Assembly: GCA_005223375.1 (NCBI GenBank)
Contig: RXOD01005108.1
Location: 1 to 15,853, forward strand
Direction: 5' to 3'
Length of the DNA stretch: 15,853 bases
Source: Amoebophrya sp. AT5.2
Lineage: Eukaryota; Sar; Dinophyceae; Syndiniales; Amoebophryaceae
Part shown: positions 14,108-15,853 of the stretch, piece after piece
Layout of the letters: each line of letters starts with the position of its first letter
Numbering within the stretch: the first letter of the stretch is position 1
Notes under the pieces: generated by a model
What the model was told of the DNA's origin: nothing
Database searches by the model: none
The model's input: only the letters and a program-made list of their open reading frames with translations
Made by a program: the position numbers and the translations under genes

Positions 14108-15853
14108 ATGTTTCTCCGCTGCACGGTGGAGGCCACTGTGGGTGGCAAGAAGCACAAGGCCAAGGGAGCTGACCAGGGTTTGGAGTGCGTTTCGAACGGT
14201 CTGCGCGTACGTGGCATTTTGTGCAACCGCGTGTTTCCGATCGCCTCGATTGCGTTCCTCCGCGTGGCGCCGACCAAAACCTCCCTCACGGTCGAGATAA
14301 ACACGCCGCAAGCGCGGGTGCTCGCTCTCAATGCCGAACAGTTCGCGCTGGGAAAGTTTGCGGAATCTTGCGCGAAGGCAGGAATGCGGGTGCAAGGAAT
14401 CCAAGTCCAGGTGCAAATGATCTCAGCGCACCAGCCGACGATGAACGCCAGTGGAAGCAGAGGAGCTGCGAGCAGGTCGTGGGGTACAAGGGAACAACAA
14501 TTTCCTCGAAGTGCTGCCGTCGTTCCTTTCGACAGTTCCGGTTCGGTTGCGGCGGGCGGAACTGGCGGGGGCCGGGGGAACAGTGCTCGCATGATGTTGC
14601 TGCTGAACGACGCTACAACGACTGCCATGATCAAAGCAGATCCCAGCTGTTCATTAGCCCCCGCCGACACGAGGACCGCCATGTCCTCAGCGGCCAATCC
14701 TCCGAAGAATATTTTCGAGCTCCTCCCCGACGAGGTGATTGACGAAATCCTTGGTTTTTTGCTGCACGGTGGGGGGGCGAAGCTGCACTTTCGGCCCGTG
14801 TGCAAGTGGTTCTCGCAGATTATGCGACAGAAGGGAAAAAAGCTGACGCTGAACCTGGAGCAGGCGACCCACGTTTCCTTCGCGGAGGTGTGTCGCATGC
14901 TGCACAGCCACCTTAATGTGGAGGAGTTCTTCGTTGCGGGGCTGCAACACAAAGTGGATGCGAAAACGCTCCTCGACCTCCCGGACGCCTCGGCCGCGAA
15001 AGCCGCAAAAGGCGGGACAAGAGCTGCGAAAAACAGGGGTGATGCTGGAGGTGCGGGTGCGGGAGCGGGGGTGGTCGCGGCAACTAGTGGTGCGGCGTCG
15101 GGAATGCTTCCGCACCCCTTGGGCTTTTCCTGGAGCGCTGGCGGAGGTAACCAACTGGTCCAAGACAGCAATATGTTGGGGGGACCAGACGCAGCACAAG
15201 GATCAGCGCAAGAAGCAGGCCACACAACTCCGCAGCTTTCGCCGGCACTACGACAAGCAAACCCCCTGGAGCAATTTGCGCGGCTCCGCACGATTTGTTT
15301 CTATGGCTGCAAGAACGTGACGGACGCTCAGCTCGCAAAACTGTTCGCCCATCTACCGCAAGCGAACGCGCTCGAGCGCTTATGCCTCGTAAATTGTCCG
15401 CAAGTGTCGGAGGGAGCCTTTGTCGGAAGAGCAGCTCCTGGTGCAGCTGCAGGAGGCGCGACGAATCTCGCCAACTTGAAATTCCTCGAAGTCGGTACGG
15501 ACGGTGCGGTATCCGCCGGTGGGGAAAGCGCTGCCATGACGAGATTCAGTAGCCGGCTCCTGACTTGCTTTCCGCCGGAAACGGCTCTGGTGCGGCTCCT
15601 GCTGTTGGGGCAGACAACATTTGCAAACTTCGGCATGCTATTGGGAGAGGATAATGTTCATGACGGCACCCACCCGGTCGTAGATGGTGCTCACCTGGAG
15701 CAGGATCGCGGCCACGACACACGGAAGCAAGAACAAGAAGTGGTGCCTTCCTTCCTTCAGCACGAGCATCGGCATCTCGATGCGATTACCGGTCCCCGAC
15801 GTTTCAGCGTCACTTTGACCTATTTGGACTTGCGCGGCTGCAGTCTGTCGTCC
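14108..15853 (+). CDS. F-box / leucine-rich-repeat protein (FBXL-like), partial at 3' end
   Basis: The frame is open from ATG 14108 to the window end (582 codons, no stop, no intron needed). Residues 1-120 (MFLRCTVEATVGGKKHKAKG...) look like a compact beta-rich domain that I do not recognise. A Ser/Gly/Ala-rich linker follows. Residues about 200-245 form an F-box: NIFELLPDEVIDEILGFL then VCKWFSQIMR, with the LPDE/V-x-EIL and VCK-W pattern. After a Gly/Ala-rich insertion (about residues 290-385), AMN1/FBXL-type leucine-rich repeats begin: LRTICFYGCKNVTDAQLAKL, LERLCLVNCPQVSEGAF, and at the edge LTYLDLRGCSLSS. F-box proteins bind Skp1 in SCF ubiquitin ligases through the F-box and bind substrate through the repeats, so a substrate-receptor role is inferred. 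A long minus-strand frame over the same DNA is a by-product of codon bias. Confidence 0.8.
   Translation, partial: MFLRCTVEATVGGKKHKAKGADQGLECVSNGLRVRGILCNRVFPIASIAFLRVAPTKTSLTVEINTPQARVLALNAEQFALGKFAESCAKAGMRVQGIQVQVQMISAHQPTMNASGSRGAASRSWGTREQQFPRSAAVVPFDSSGSVAAGGTGGGRGNSARMMLLLNDATTTAMIKADPSCSLAPADTRTAMSSAANPPKNIFELLPDEVIDEILGFLLHGGGAKLHFRPVCKWFSQIMRQKGKKLTLNLEQATHVSFAEVCRMLHSHLNVEEFFVAGLQHKVDAKTLLDLPDASAAKAAKGGTRAAKNRGDAGGAGAGAGVVAATSGAASGMLPHPLGFSWSAGGGNQLVQDSNMLGGPDAAQGSAQEAGHTTPQLSPALRQANPLEQFARLRTICFYGCKNVTDAQLAKLFAHLPQANALERLCLVNCPQVSEGAFVGRAAPGAAAGGATNLANLKFLEVGTDGAVSAGGESAAMTRFSSRLLTCFPPETALVRLLLLGQTTFANFGMLLGEDNVHDGTHPVVDGAHLEQDRGHDTRKQEQEVVPSFLQHEHRHLDAITGPRRFSVTLTYLDLRGCSLSS

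Noticed and set aside
14083..15291. 402-codon minus-strand open frame
   Set aside because: It lies antisense to the F-box/LRR frame. Its translation is Ser/Ala/Pro/Cys-rich without domains, a usual by-product of GC-biased codons.
1..15853. CRISPR array, insertion sequence, prophage or bacterial operon
   Set aside because: There are no spaced direct repeats, transposase motifs, ribosome binding sites or operon packing. Introns and long AT-rich spacers indicate a eukaryote.

Overview
The window looks nuclear and eukaryotic. It has long GC-rich reading frames with sharp edges, separated by AT-rich spacers full of stop codons. There are candidate GT-AG introns of about 57-85 nt, no operon-like packing and no ribosome binding sites. 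The best lineage clue is the C-terminal leucine-rich-repeat region of the large gene ending at 13074. Its phrasing (LKLYK..., LEEIHLS..., PLWLR...) is, from memory, recurrent in dinoflagellate predicted proteins. Compactness, short introns and one apparently non-GT-AG intron in the J-domain gene would fit a compact-genome dinoflagellate relative such as the Syndiniales/Amoebophrya group. That placement is inference, not proof.

Layout. 124-2674 (+): a protein of about 850 residues that I do not recognise. Its frame shifts by one base at an 11-T run, or is interrupted there by a short intron. 2675-3313: AT-rich convergent spacer. 4570-3314 (-): a two- or three-exon gene for a protein with two successive nuclease-like D...QxK motifs (PD-(D/E)XK type, QxK variant). 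An in-frame TAA sits near its 3' end, and coding-like sequence continues past its TAG stop. 4571-7760: a long AT-rich stretch with small candidate ORFs, two short tandem duplications and several hairpins, but no firmly supported gene. 7761-9277 (+): a J-domain (DnaJ-like) co-chaperone split by an intron of about 470 nt. About 9615-13074 (+): a protein of about 1100 residues with coiled-coil, low-complexity and C-terminal leucine-rich-repeat regions. 13075-14107: a spacer with a 10-bp hairpin and a candidate small gene with two near-consensus introns. 14108-15853 (+): an F-box/leucine-rich-repeat protein running off the window end.

The genes do not form an obvious pathway. Three of the five solid genes suggest protein-interaction or protein-quality-control roles: the J-domain co-chaperone, the LRR scaffold and a probable ubiquitin-ligase substrate receptor. 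The four right-hand transcription units, if the small candidate gene is real, all point the same way. The most unusual items are the tandem nuclease-like gene with its irregular 3' end, the unrecognised 850-residue protein with the T11 frame break, and the J-domain intron that has no GT-AG solution preserving the domain.
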